A DNA stretch of 64,000 bases, from assembly GCA_002718995.2 (NCBI GenBank), contig PBGL02000022.1, positions 13,340-77,339 on the forward strand. Direction: 5' to 3'. The notes under the pieces are model-generated. The model ran no database searches, had not been told where the DNA came from, and saw only the letters and a list, made by a program, of their open reading frames with translations. The stretch is from Methanobacteriota archaeon (GTDB taxonomy: Archaea > Thermoplasmatota > Poseidoniia > Poseidoniales > Thalassarchaeaceae). Positions 34,177 to 44,000 of this stretch are shown one piece after another; positions within the stretch are counted from its first letter, which is position 1, and each line of letters starts with the position of its first letter. A program made the translations under genes and the position numbers.

Positions 34177-35883
34177 TTAAGCAAGCTCTTTCATGGCCAC
34201 GCCTATTTCTCCGATTAGCGGTTCCAAGTGCTCCTCGCTGAATCCTAGCCTCAAATTGGCCGCAGAGAAAAGTTCAGGCAAAGTTTTGGTATTCCCTAAT
34301 GACATTGCATTGGCGTAGTCGTCCAACGCCTCACCTCGATCTTTACGATGCGTTTGCCATAGTTGTAGTGAGCCTAGCTGTGCAATTCCGTACTCTATGT
34401 AGTAGAATGGAGCCCCATACAGGTGCCCCTGCACTTGCCATGAGACTCCCCTGAAGCCATCTATGTCGCCCCAATTCATTTCCGAACCGAACCTCTCCCT
34501 AATTTCGATCCAAGCAGACTCTCTCTCTTCCCTTGTGTGCTCCGGGTTAGAGTAAACCCAATGCTGGAATGAGTCAATCGTCGCTATCCATGGCAGGAGG
34601 AAGATGACTCCCTCCAGATGCGCACGCCTAGCTCTATTTGCATCACCCCCCTCATAGAAAATATCCCATCCGGGCTGTGTTAGAAGTTCCATAGACATCG
34701 ACGCGACTTCTGCGAACTCAATTGGGTAGTTTCGTTCATCTATCAACTCCAGATGCCCGCAGTAAAGCGAGTGGAAGGCATGGCCAGCTTCGTGGATCAT
34801 CGTCTCAAGATCGCCCTGTAGGCCAGCTGCATTCATGAAAATGAATGGAACCCTACTTTTCTCTAGGTAGTACTGATATCCACCAGGTGCTTTCCCTTTC
34901 CTGGTATCCAAATCAAGGGTGTCCATTTCGACTAGTTTGTCGAACATAGAGCCTAGTACATCAGACATTTCATGGAACATTACAGAGAGCTTCGAGACCA
35001 TCTCTTCAACATCCCCAAATGGCCGTAATGGCGGCTTTCCCTCTATGTCCGGACCGACTCCAGTTTTCTCATTCACATCCCAAGGCCTAAGGCTATCAAG
35101 GCCTAGTGAAGATACCCTCGTCGAGTTAATTTGATGCAGTAATGGCATGCATACCTTCTCTATCGAGTCATGGAACTCAATGCAGTCTTCCTTCGAGTAG
35201 TCAAATCTGTGCATAGCCCTGAACATGTAGTCTGTGTAACTCTGGAATCCGGCATTCTTCGCCATCTTATGTCGAATTGAAATCAACTCATCAAATATCT
35301 CAGAAAGCCTCTCCGAGTCGACAACCCTCCTCTCAGTTACTGATTTCCACGCCTCTTCTCGGACAGCGCGTTCGTTGGATTCCATGTAACCCCCCATCTG
35401 TGGAATCGTCCTTTCCTCCCCATCGAAATTAACAGTCATGGCACCGTTGATTGCCTGGGCCTCAGTGACAAGCTTTGTTTGCTCAACTCCCAGTGGGATG
35501 TTCTCCTTTCGAAATATCTCGATGTCATTCCTCATGCCCTTGATCATCAGATCGTACCTAGGTGACATATCATCAACAGAGGGGTGCTCGACTATCCGCC
35601 TGTTCAATGAATCAGAGAACTCAGATAATTTCGGTCTAACGTTCTCTACGAAGTCAAGAAAGGAATCACGCTTCTCATCATTCTCTGTGTCACAGGTCAT
35701 TCCGATATACAGGAGAGCCCCAGTTTCTGAGATATGTTCGGCTAAGCTGGATGCATCAGCAATCAGCCCTTCGAGACATCCAGTGCAAGATAAGTTACGA
35801 TTCAAAAGGTCATTCACGTAAGGCTCTATGTTTCCCCATTCGCTAGCATCGAAATCTTCAGGTACAAATTTCTCGGATTCCAT
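34177..35883 (-). CDS. pepF: M3 family oligoendopeptidase (PepF-like)
   Basis: A 568-aa cytosolic zinc metallopeptidase that cuts oligopeptides. The zinc site is HEAGHAFHSLYCGH (HExxH), with the third ligand Glu in EFAEVASMSMELL. The flanking GGYQYYLEKSRVPFIFMNAAGLQGDLETMIHEAGH region is typical of the pepF/M3 clade. Length is in the normal 560-600 range. It is the last gene of a minus-strand run hel308-cgi121-pepF, with a 48-bp gap to cgi121. It complements the secreted S8 proteases and the M29 aminopeptidase in peptide use. Confidence 0.93.
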   Translation of the reverse strand: MESEKFVPEDFDASEWGNIEPYVNDLLNRNLSCTGCLEGLIADASSLAEHISETGALLYIGMTCDTENDEKRDSFLDFVENVRPKLSEFSDSLNRRIVEHPSVDDMSPRYDLMIKGMRNDIEIFRKENIPLGVEQTKLVTEAQAINGAMTVNFDGEERTIPQMGGYMESNERAVREEAWKSVTERRVVDSERLSEIFDELISIRHKMAKNAGFQSYTDYMFRAMHRFDYSKEDCIEFHDSIEKVCMPLLHQINSTRVSSLGLDSLRPWDVNEKTGVGPDIEGKPPLRPFGDVEEMVSKLSVMFHEMSDVLGSMFDKLVEMDTLDLDTRKGKAPGGYQYYLEKSRVPFIFMNAAGLQGDLETMIHEAGHAFHSLYCGHLELIDERNYPIEFAEVASMSMELLTQPGWDIFYEGGDANRARRAHLEGVIFLLPWIATIDSFQHWVYSNPEHTREERESAWIEIRERFGSEMNWGDIDGFRGVSWQVQGHLYGAPFYYIEYGIAQLGSLQLWQTHRKDRGEALDDYANAMSLGNTKTLPELFSAANLRLGFSEEHLEPLIGEIGVAMKELA

Positions 35884-35931
35884 ACATCACTCTGGAAGAG
35901 ACTCGGATTTGATGTTGACCCTGTGGGCAGA

Positions 35932-36486
35932 TCAGTAGTCAGCCATGGAGGCATGTAGAATGAAGCGGGACTCAACATCAACACTATCCACGAATTCCCC
36001 ATCCAAACTCGCACCTATTCTCACGAGCCCCGAAGACGTCGGCACCGGCCTAGCTGCGACTAATTTCGCCTCTAGGTGCTCTTGAATACGAGTCGCCTCT
36101 TCATCATAATCGTTGTACGTACTTCTGGGGATTAATACATTCTCCAAAGCTCCATCAACATTAATTTCTGGAAGATGCACAATCCACGCCCTGGTGTCTC
36201 CCTTCCTCAAGCCAGCCCTTTCTATAGCCAAACTAATCTGATGGGTGCCCGATAAAATCCTAAGGAACTCTGCTGTGACATCCCTAGCCACCATTTCCCC
36301 CGCCAACTCCCTTCTTCTAGTGGAGTGCCACACCGTCCATAGATGCGCTTCACTCCCCGCTACTTCGTCAGAGAGAATAAGCCACCTGTTGTCAGGCCTC
36401 CATTCATTGAGTGTTGAAATCACCTTAACAGGGTCCAAAACAGGACTTTCGAACTCGATACTCCAAGCAGGGAACCACGGCAGCAT
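35932..36486 (-). CDS. cgi121: KEOPS complex subunit Cgi121-like protein
   Basis: 184 aa. The core EFLRILSGTHQISLAIERAGL carries the Cgi121/TPRKB signature of hydrophobic-x-(S/A)-G-T-x-Q-I-x-x-A-i-x-x-x-G-(i/l), followed by a strand (RAWIVHLP). KEOPS makes N6-threonylcarbamoyl-adenosine at tRNA position 37; Cgi121 binds the Bud32 kinase and helps hold the tRNA 3' end. The N-terminal half is longer than in thermophilic homologues. Being next to hel308 supports the call, since I recall this pair as neighbours in haloarchaea. No other KEOPS gene is in the window. Confidence 0.75.
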   Translation of the reverse strand: MLPWFPAWSIEFESPVLDPVKVISTLNEWRPDNRWLILSDEVAGSEAHLWTVWHSTRRRELAGEMVARDVTAEFLRILSGTHQISLAIERAGLRKGDTRAWIVHLPEINVDGALENVLIPRSTYNDYDEEATRIQEHLEAKLVAARPVPTSSGLVRIGASLDGEFVDSVDVESRFILHASMADY

Positions 36487-36528
36487 CTTCCCCCTCCTAG
36501 TTCACTGTGAATATACGCATTGAAGAGA

Positions 36529-39072
36529 TTACCGTGCACGGCGCCTCACCGCGCGACTGGCTGTTTGGACCAGATTCTCCACGAGTCTGGGGCTCCAACC
36601 TCTGAGATCTGAAAGCATAGACATGTCCCTTTCTGTTAATTCAGCTATATCAGAAGCCTCAGATACTCCAAGTAATTTTGCCATCTCTCGGGCCCTGACC
36701 CTGCCCACGCCCCTCAAAGAAACAAGTCCAAGAAGATCAGATTTACATCCATATCTAACTCTTCGATGAACTTCATCAATCGCCTCCACGAGAGTTCTGT
36801 GCGCCTCCCTTCCCATCATTGACAACTCATCATCATCAGCCACTATCTGCCTAGTTGAATACAGAAGCCATTCGGCCAACTCTACACGACTTCGCAAATC
36901 GCCGGGTTGCACCCCCCACTCCGACTCTATTTCTTCAAATCCATCCTCTTCCATCCAAGATTGAATTACTAAAGCGGCTTTCATCCTCCTATCGTCTTCT
37001 AGATCAACCGACTCTGCCAAGAACTCCCTCTCATGCCCATGCAAAGCCGCCTGAACCTTATCGAAGTCATTTTTCCTAATCCAAAGGGGCATAAAATCAG
37101 GGGTACACGAGACAAGGTGAAGTAGCCCCATCGGAGAAACCTGTCCAGCCTCGTCTCTCCCTGAAAGAATTGACATCGCCCTTGCCGCACCGTCTCTTAG
37201 GATTCTGCCGGAAAGTGGATTCAAATACAGTCTGGCAACCCTCTTTCCTAGGGGTGTCGCGGAATAAGTCATCGAAGGAGACTCGGCGGTAATTTCGTCC
37301 TCTGGATCCATGACACTAGCTCTTCTGAATCCAAAAATAGGTGGCCCTCTTCTCTTGGGCAGGGCCTCTCTTGTCCGTTCTACATGACTAGACAGCTCAA
37401 CTCCGAGAACATCGGCGGCTGAATTTGCCCATGCCGGAGCATCGTCTTCCCAGTCTTCATCTGTGGCTGAATCAGGCTGTTCTTCGACTAATCTGGCTGC
37501 CACCTTTTCTGACTCTCCATCTCTGTTGACCATTCCATTTTCGGCTAGCCAGACGACTACGTCATCCAATCTGCTAGCCAAGGTTTCAGAATTCATCTGA
37601 GTAGCTAGGAATGTCTTTTCAAAAAATCTACCCAATGAATACCTATCAGAAATCCCACCGGTTGCTATTATTGACAGGCAGTGAGTAAGTAGGGCCGGAT
37701 CTTCAACTGCCCTCAAAGTCACTGGACTAGCTAGTTTGGAAATCACGTCCTCAGGGCCGCCTTTTAGGTACAGATCGACCAAGCGCTCCTCTTCTTGCAA
37801 ATCCTTTGCAATGATCCAAGAGTCCCCATGTTCGTCATATTTTGGCCTACCGGCCCGCCCCATCATTTGCCTAATCTCCATTATTGGAAGGGGCATTGAG
37901 GCACTGGCAGCCGTGTTCCACCTACGGTAGTCACGAATCACAACCCTCCTAGCAGGAAGATTAACCCCTTGAGCAAGAGTTGGTGTGGCAACTATGCAAT
38001 TCAGACTCCCTTCCTTGAATGCGTCCTCCACAATACTCCGCTGTCTTGAGGTCAGACCTGCATGATGGAATGCAACTCCTCCCTTGATGGAGTTTGAGAG
38101 TGACTTTCCAACAGATGAGGACTCCTCCCTCCTATTTATCCTCGATGAAAATTTATTCCACTCTTCATCGGTGTGTGAGTAATATGTCCCATCCTCAGAA
38201 TTCAGAATTTTCAGTACGTGCTCTGAAAGATCCCTGGCTTCTTTCTGTGCTGATGCCCTAGATGAAACGAAAACCAGGAGCTGCCCCCCGGAAGATACTG
38301 TATCGTCCAAAACCGCCTGTAGGGACTTTGTCTTGCTGCCGCTCAACCTTCTCTCAGAAGGCCATTTGGGCGGCTTCTCTCCTTCTATTCTGTGTACTCT
38401 GACTTCTAAATTACTCATTACCCCGCAGTGAAGAGAAACTGGACGCCACTCAGATTTCACCAAATCTGCATCCAACCACTCTGCTAGAGACTCAGCATTT
38501 CCAACGGTCGCAGAAAGTGCGATAATCTGAGTATCAGGCTTCTCGTGCCTAATTCGAGAAATTAGGACTTCTAATGTCGGCCCTCTACTGGGATCATTGA
38601 GTAGGTGGAACTCATCTGAAACTACCACTCCTATTTTACTCAGAAGATCCCTATTTCCCCTAAGCATAGAATCTAATTTCTCACTCGTACATACTATTAT
38701 GTCGGCATCATCAATTCCTAGGTTTTCCCCACTACGATCACCTATTGCCATTCCAACATTCAAATTAACAGAGGAGGCGATTTCTCGTAATTCATCTACC
38801 TTTTCTGATGCTAATGCTTTCAGTGGAACGATGTATAGCCCTTTGCTGCCGGACAAATCCCCACTTAGCCTATTCAGCATGGCAAGATATGCGACCAAAG
38901 ACTTCCCACTGGCCGTGGGAATGGTAAGCATCAGGCTCCTTCCTTCAAGGGCGCCGGGCAGGGCCTCAATTTGTGGTGGAAAAAGCTCCCCTATCCCCCA
39001 TTTATTCCTGAGGAAATCAACTAACCTTGAATCGAGCCCAAGCTCTTCTAGGCCTCCCGATGCACGTTCCAC
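36529..39072 (-). CDS. hel308: Hel308 (Hjm) superfamily 2 DNA helicase
   Basis: An 847-aa 3'-5' helicase that acts on stalled replication forks. Q-motif region FPPQIEAL, motif I IPTASGKSLVA, motif II VVSDEFHLLNDPSRGP, motif III SATVGNAESLAEWL, motif IV-V FHHAGL...VATPTLAQGVNLPAR and motif VI RQMMGRAGRPKYDEHG. The C-terminus has the HhH domain SLRGVGRVRAREMAKLLG and a basic end (RAVRRRAR). Motif II is DEFH instead of DExH-typical DEIH or DEVH. About 100 residues longer than typical Hel308; the extra part is an acidic insertion (DEDWEDDAPAWANSAAD) in the region after the winged helix. Start codon is GTG 39072; no better Met is near. Upstream of cgi121. Confidence 0.94.
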   Translation of the reverse strand: MERASGGLEELGLDSRLVDFLRNKWGIGELFPPQIEALPGALEGRSLMLTIPTASGKSLVAYLAMLNRLSGDLSGSKGLYIVPLKALASEKVDELREIASSVNLNVGMAIGDRSGENLGIDDADIIVCTSEKLDSMLRGNRDLLSKIGVVVSDEFHLLNDPSRGPTLEVLISRIRHEKPDTQIIALSATVGNAESLAEWLDADLVKSEWRPVSLHCGVMSNLEVRVHRIEGEKPPKWPSERRLSGSKTKSLQAVLDDTVSSGGQLLVFVSSRASAQKEARDLSEHVLKILNSEDGTYYSHTDEEWNKFSSRINRREESSSVGKSLSNSIKGGVAFHHAGLTSRQRSIVEDAFKEGSLNCIVATPTLAQGVNLPARRVVIRDYRRWNTAASASMPLPIMEIRQMMGRAGRPKYDEHGDSWIIAKDLQEEERLVDLYLKGGPEDVISKLASPVTLRAVEDPALLTHCLSIIATGGISDRYSLGRFFEKTFLATQMNSETLASRLDDVVVWLAENGMVNRDGESEKVAARLVEEQPDSATDEDWEDDAPAWANSAADVLGVELSSHVERTREALPKRRGPPIFGFRRASVMDPEDEITAESPSMTYSATPLGKRVARLYLNPLSGRILRDGAARAMSILSGRDEAGQVSPMGLLHLVSCTPDFMPLWIRKNDFDKVQAALHGHEREFLAESVDLEDDRRMKAALVIQSWMEEDGFEEIESEWGVQPGDLRSRVELAEWLLYSTRQIVADDDELSMMGREAHRTLVEAIDEVHRRVRYGCKSDLLGLVSLRGVGRVRAREMAKLLGVSEASDIAELTERDMSMLSDLRGWSPRLVENLVQTASRAVRRRAR

Positions 39073-39120
39073 GCACCCTCTCTAGTTTGGCCGTTCTAAA
39101 GGATGCCGTGCACACCGAGT

Positions 39121-39645
39121 CTAGTGCCACCTATGGTAAGCCGGATGCCCTTCCTTTACTGCGACGAATAGCCCCTCTCCGGTGGCACAAACCTTCTCTG
39201 CAGCAGACAGGGTCATACTCACCTTAGCACGATCATCGCTAATCTCGGTTATTTCTGCCCTCACACTCAACTTCTCACCATGGGGGGTCGGTCTTCTGAG
39301 TTTGATACTGTAGCTAGCGGTTACCGTGCAGGGAGGGGCATCGGATCCACTCCTCTCCATCAGAGCCACCGCAGCCGCCCAGTTTCCGTGACAGTCCAAT
39401 AGGGTGCCAATGATCCCTCCATTGACCATTCCCGGAAACGCCTGATGCTCTTCCGATGTCTCGAACTCCATTTCCAAACCGTTTTCCGTTCTGAATGACC
39501 TAATTTGCAGACCGTCTTCGTTGGACGGGCCACAGCCGAAGCAGATACTGCTGTGTGCGTACTCCTCCTGGACTGATTTCCCTTCCCATCCTCCCATAAA
39601 CACCCGAGGGGCAGGAGGGAATTGAAGAATTCCCATTAATTCCAT
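39121..39645 (-). CDS. Hotdog-fold acyl-CoA thioesterase (PaaI/4HBT type)
   Basis: 174 aa. The hotdog core is HQAFPGMVNGGIIGTLLDCHGNWAA, matching the PaaI/THEM4 pattern H-x-x-x-x-G-x-x-h-G-G-h-x-x-x-l-x-D, then SYSIKLRRPTPHGEKLSVRAE. A preceding CFGCG segment with NEDGLQIRSF is a common opening in this THEM4-like branch. It probably hydrolyses acyl-CoA, with substrate unknown. ATG 39645 is the first Met; others at M4 and M17 are possible. It is divergent from the aspartoacylase-like gene and lies upstream of hel308 by 48 bp. Confidence 0.85.
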   Translation of the reverse strand: MELMGILQFPPAPRVFMGGWEGKSVQEEYAHSSICFGCGPSNEDGLQIRSFRTENGLEMEFETSEEHQAFPGMVNGGIIGTLLDCHGNWAAAVALMERSGSDAPPCTVTASYSIKLRRPTPHGEKLSVRAEITEISDDRAKVSMTLSAAEKVCATGEGLFVAVKEGHPAYHRWH

Positions 39646-39685
39646 GAGGTATATCCTATTTACGTCGGACCGACTGGGGTAGTCG

Positions 39686-41056
39686 TTGTCCGAACCACAT
39701 AACGACTCATCTGAAGAGTCTCCGAAGCCAAGGCCAGAGTCTCTGACCCCTCGTTTGAAGAGGAGGAGATTCGCCCCCTTGAAAGTCGCTAATCAGATAC
39801 CAAAGAGGAGAAGGAAGGAGATTGAGAAGGCTTTGGAGGGAAGTACTGGGACACCTAAGAAGTGGTCCCGACAGAGCGGCCCTAAGAATCACAATTTCAT
39901 GCGTAAGAGAATTTCCCCCGGAACAATAAGGAGAGTTGATTTTGACCTTCTTTCGGTCGATATCGGAGAATCTTGGCCAACTCCTGTGACTGTGATTCAT
40001 GGTTCTAGGCCAGGGCCAGTGGTGACTCTACTTGGTGCAGTCCATGGTAACGAATTGGTCGGCCCCCTGGCACTTACTTACCTAACAGGGCCAAATTTCG
40101 TCGGCCCAGGTAAGCCAATAGACCCAGAATCGATGTCCGGGACTTTGAGAATAGTCCCCGTGGTGAATATGCCGGGATATCGCAGACAGAGTCGGTATAT
40201 GCCGGATGGAAGGGATCTGAACAGAGCATTCCCCGGAAAGCCGGAGAGCAACACTACATTCCGCGTCGCTCACAGGATCTGGGATCAAGTAATAGTCGGC
40301 AGTGATTACATCATAGATTTGCACACGGCCGCCTTCGGGAGGACTAACATGCCCCAGATAAGGGCCAATCTGGCCCACGCTTCCAGCAACAAGATAGCCA
40401 GGTCATTCGGAATAGAGGCGATATTGGACAATGTTGGGCCCAAGGGCTCGCTCCGAAGACTGACAAACGAGTCGGACATCGCCTGCATTACGTTCGAGGG
40501 AGGCGGACCAAACGAGTCGGATCCGGAGTCGGTACAGATCTCCATCTATGGTATCCTGAATGTTCTGCGTGGGTTGAGGATGATCCCGGGTCACCCCAGT
40601 AGGCCAAGGTTCCGAATTTTGGCTTCTGGATCTGTATGGATCAGGTCTGACCAGGGAGGCCTCCTGGATGTTCTTGCGCCAGCGGGAAGCTTCGTAGAAG
40701 AGGGGGAGGTCGTCGCAACAGTGACAGATCCAGAAAGGCCCTCGGAGACTCATGAAGTAAAATCACCCAAGAAGGGATTGATCATCTGTTCTGCTACGCA
40801 TCCATTCGTTACTGCGGGAACTCCTGTGGGTCACATACTACCTGTTTCCAAAGGCGTCAAAGCCATCAGGAGGCGCCTCGACGAGGATGACTGCCTAGTT
40901 ATTAGCGGATCAGATGGCGATCCGCCCTGGCGCGAGGATGATGATGTAGAGGACATCACAGTCGAGGGAGAGTGGTCAGGAGGGTCGGTCGATGCAGAGT
41001 GGGGATTGAATGACTCCGCTGCTGTTGAAGAGGAAGCAGCCGAGGCCGACCCCTGA
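39686..41056 (+). CDS. Succinylglutamate desuccinylase/aspartoacylase-like zinc deacylase
   Basis: 456 aa with a TTG start directly after an in-frame stop. Residues about 75-350 form an AstE/AspA M14-like domain. The zinc motif is LLGAVHGNELVG (H-x-x-E). Then come VVNMPGYRRQSRYMPDGRDLNRAFPG with the conserved R-x-x-x-D-x-N-R, and the third ligand in YIIDLHTA. A beta-rich C-terminal domain (WIRSDQGGLLDVLAPAGSFVEEGEVVATV) looks like the barrel-sandwich domain of this family. The N-terminus carries a basic extension (RLKRRRFAPLKVANQIPKRRRKE) of unknown use. Substrate is not known; these enzymes remove acyl groups from amino acids or related amides. Confidence 0.85.
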   Translation: MSEPHNDSSEESPKPRPESLTPRLKRRRFAPLKVANQIPKRRRKEIEKALEGSTGTPKKWSRQSGPKNHNFMRKRISPGTIRRVDFDLLSVDIGESWPTPVTVIHGSRPGPVVTLLGAVHGNELVGPLALTYLTGPNFVGPGKPIDPESMSGTLRIVPVVNMPGYRRQSRYMPDGRDLNRAFPGKPESNTTFRVAHRIWDQVIVGSDYIIDLHTAAFGRTNMPQIRANLAHASSNKIARSFGIEAILDNVGPKGSLRRLTNESDIACITFEGGGPNESDPESVQISIYGILNVLRGLRMIPGHPSRPRFRILASGSVWIRSDQGGLLDVLAPAGSFVEEGEVVATVTDPERPSETHEVKSPKKGLIICSATHPFVTAGTPVGHILPVSKGVKAIRRRLDEDDCLVISGSDGDPPWREDDDVEDITVEGEWSGGSVDAEWGLNDSAAVEEEAAEADP

Positions 41057-41059
41057 CCA

Positions 41060-44000
41060 CTAGAACTCTGGGGCCTTGGGTACGCCTGTTTCTTCGTCTA
41101 TGTCGGTAGGAGAATAGGCTTGTCTCTGCGTATCCCCTGAAACCATGCTAGATACGTCAGGTGCACTGGGGAGAGCGTAGCCCTGATGCTCGACCCCCAA
41201 GTTTCCGCCCTCTGGTCTGATGTTGTAGAACTCGTATGCCTCTTCCAGCTGCCTTCTGTAAGAGATCCTCGTTCCAATCAGCAAGGCTCCCCCAATGAGA
41301 GAAATCACTGCAAGCAGCGATACAACTGCACCCATGGGACTCAGAATAAAGCCCAATAATCTCTCCCCCAGACTCTTAGGTGGCTCCCAGACAATCATGT
41401 CCAGATTCCACGTGAATTCCGTAATCTTCCCGCTATCTGACATCAGAGCAGTCACCTGTTGTGGACCACTCCCCTCTGAGCACAGTTGAATGGCTAGGTT
41501 GCTGCTCGGAGAATCACAATCCAGGGATGGTATGGTTATCATCAGCCCGCTTTCGCTGATATTCTCGTTGATGGTGTAGTCTCCGAATTTCCACGAAACC
41601 GCAGTCTCGATCTGGCTCGGTACCGAACCTATGGAAAGTACCAGGGTATCATTTACTGATTCCCATCTGAAAATTTGAGAAATTTCCGGTGTCGTTGAGA
41701 CTAGGCCTTTCCTGTCCAGGCCATCATCGATAACGCCACTGCAGTCGTCATCCCAACCGTTCCAGACCTCCGTTCCGTCTGGATTGATCGTATCGACCAA
41801 ATCTTCGCAGTCCTCATAGTCTCTGAACCCGTCTCCATCATAATCGAAATTGAATTTTAGAGGGTCAGAATTCGTGACTAGAACTTCATCCCCATCCGTA
41901 AGCCCATCCCCGTCTGTATCCGGATCAGTGTAGTCAGTGGTGAAGTTGTAGTATTCATCATAGTCTAGTAATCCATCTTCATCAGCATCAGTTTCATAGA
42001 AGTCTTCGTCGATGGTAGAGTCACAGTCATTGTCCTTCCCGTCTAGTGATTCTGGTAGGAAGGGGGACATTTCTGAATCGTCATCATCACAGTCGTCAAA
42101 CCAGTATACCCCATCATTATCGTTGTCTGGGTCATAAACCAGTGGATCCGTCATCGAATCTTTCAGCTCATACCCATCAGGTAACCCATCCCCATCGGTA
42201 TCTCCATTGTATGGATTAGTGGACAGGTTGTGATATTCCTCGAAGTCACTAAGTTGATCTCCATCTGTGTCTACCGATTCGAAACCATCGTCCATTACTT
42301 CATCACAGTCATTGTCGATCCCATCTAGGACTTCCGGTAACCCAGGGGATCTGAAACCATCTTCATCATCACAGTCTTGGAACCAGTACCATCCATCGGA
42401 ATCATCGTCTGGATCAGGCCAGTTCGGGTCAGAACCGTGAGTATTTACCTCCAAGCCGTCCCTTAGCCCGTCGTCATCTGAATCCGCATCTAGATGATCC
42501 GTGCTGTGTAGGTGGAATTCTGCCCAATCAACTAGGCCATCCCCATCGGCATCTGTGAAATTGAAACCCTCGTCAGTGAGTTCGTCACAATCATCGTCTA
42601 TCCCATTCAGGAGCTCAGGCCTTCCAGGGTTCACCAGAGGGTCCTCATCGTTACAGTCGTTGAAGTGGTAGAACAGGTCCCCATCACTGTCAGGGTCGTA
42701 AACTAGTGGATCACTTAACCAGAAATTTACCTCTGCACCATCTGAAAGGCCATCGTCATCAGAATCACTGTCTAGGGGCCCAGTACCAGTGACCATGACC
42801 TCAACGTAGTCGCTCAAGCCGTCAAGATCGCTATCCACTGAGAGCGGATCAGTCCCGTATGTAATTACCTCCTCGTAGTCATTGAGGCCATCGTCGTCAG
42901 TGTCCGCATCATATGGGTCAGTACCCCACACTTCTGTCTCGTTCAGATCTTCAAGGCCATCGTCGTCGTGATCAAGATCAACGTCCATGCCGTGCACTAT
43001 CATGCCCCACGAGTCCAGGGTTCCCGTAGTACCGGAATCTGTGTCCCGAATCTTCAGAGTCCACTCTCCCATAGAAGATTCATCCCAGTGATGAACCGTA
43101 TTGAAAATCCAGTTGTAGTAATTGTTGCCATCGTCATTGCGATTCTCTGCAAGCCATGATTCCTTGCCAGAGGGGGAAACCAGTACTATGTCCAAGTCGC
43201 CCCTGGAGTTGTGCGAAATATTGACGATTACATCAACGCTCTCAATTTGTATGTCGGTTTGAACGTCTAGGTCGAATTCAGTCCAGGTGGTATTCGAGTC
43301 TGGTATGGTGGTCGAGGTGATTGAAGGGCTGAAGCTCAGGTTCACCTCTTCTCCGACTAGGGACCAAGTCTCGGCCAAGTTGACCGCAGCACCTGCGTCC
43401 ACTGCTCCAAATCCGTATTTGTGGGAAACGTCATGACCTGCCCCATTCAACTCCCAGGAAGTGTCGCTCGCGTCGTTCATGCGCGCGCTGTTCACGAGGA
43501 TATGCTGAACATCTCTCCAAGTTAGGTTCTCATTTGCCTCCAGCATCAGTGCAATCACTCCAGCGGCAAGGGGGGTGGCGCTTGAGGTACCGCCGAAATC
43601 GTGCGTAACGTTGCCAGAATTGTTGTATCCCCCACTCCCTGTGATGTCAGTGGTGGTTATTCCCTCCCCGTCGCCTTGGGAGTGAGCTGCTACGAGTATA
43701 TTTGCGCCGGGCTCTGCATACCAGGATTGTTCCCCTTCGTGGGAGATTGCAGTCACTGCGATTGTGTACCTGCTGTTCGCGTACCCGTCATAGTTCGCAT
43801 TGTCGTTGGAACCAAGGCCATTTCCCGCAGCCCATGTCAGTATGTTGCCCAGCCCTTCTCTTCCGCCATAAGCGTCTTCTTCCAGCGCCGCTGTAGTCAG
43901 GGGCCCAGGCCCATCAAGGGTCTGTCCGTTGTCGCTCGGGCCCCATGAGTTGGTGTAAATGTCGATGTCATCATTTTCGTAACTGAGAGCCTCTGACTCG

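Noticed and set aside
41703-42990. Dockerin/cohesin-like repeats
   Set aside because: The units are TSP3 and MopE-like DxDxDG strings; paired dockerin helices and spacing are not seen, and no cohesin is in the window.
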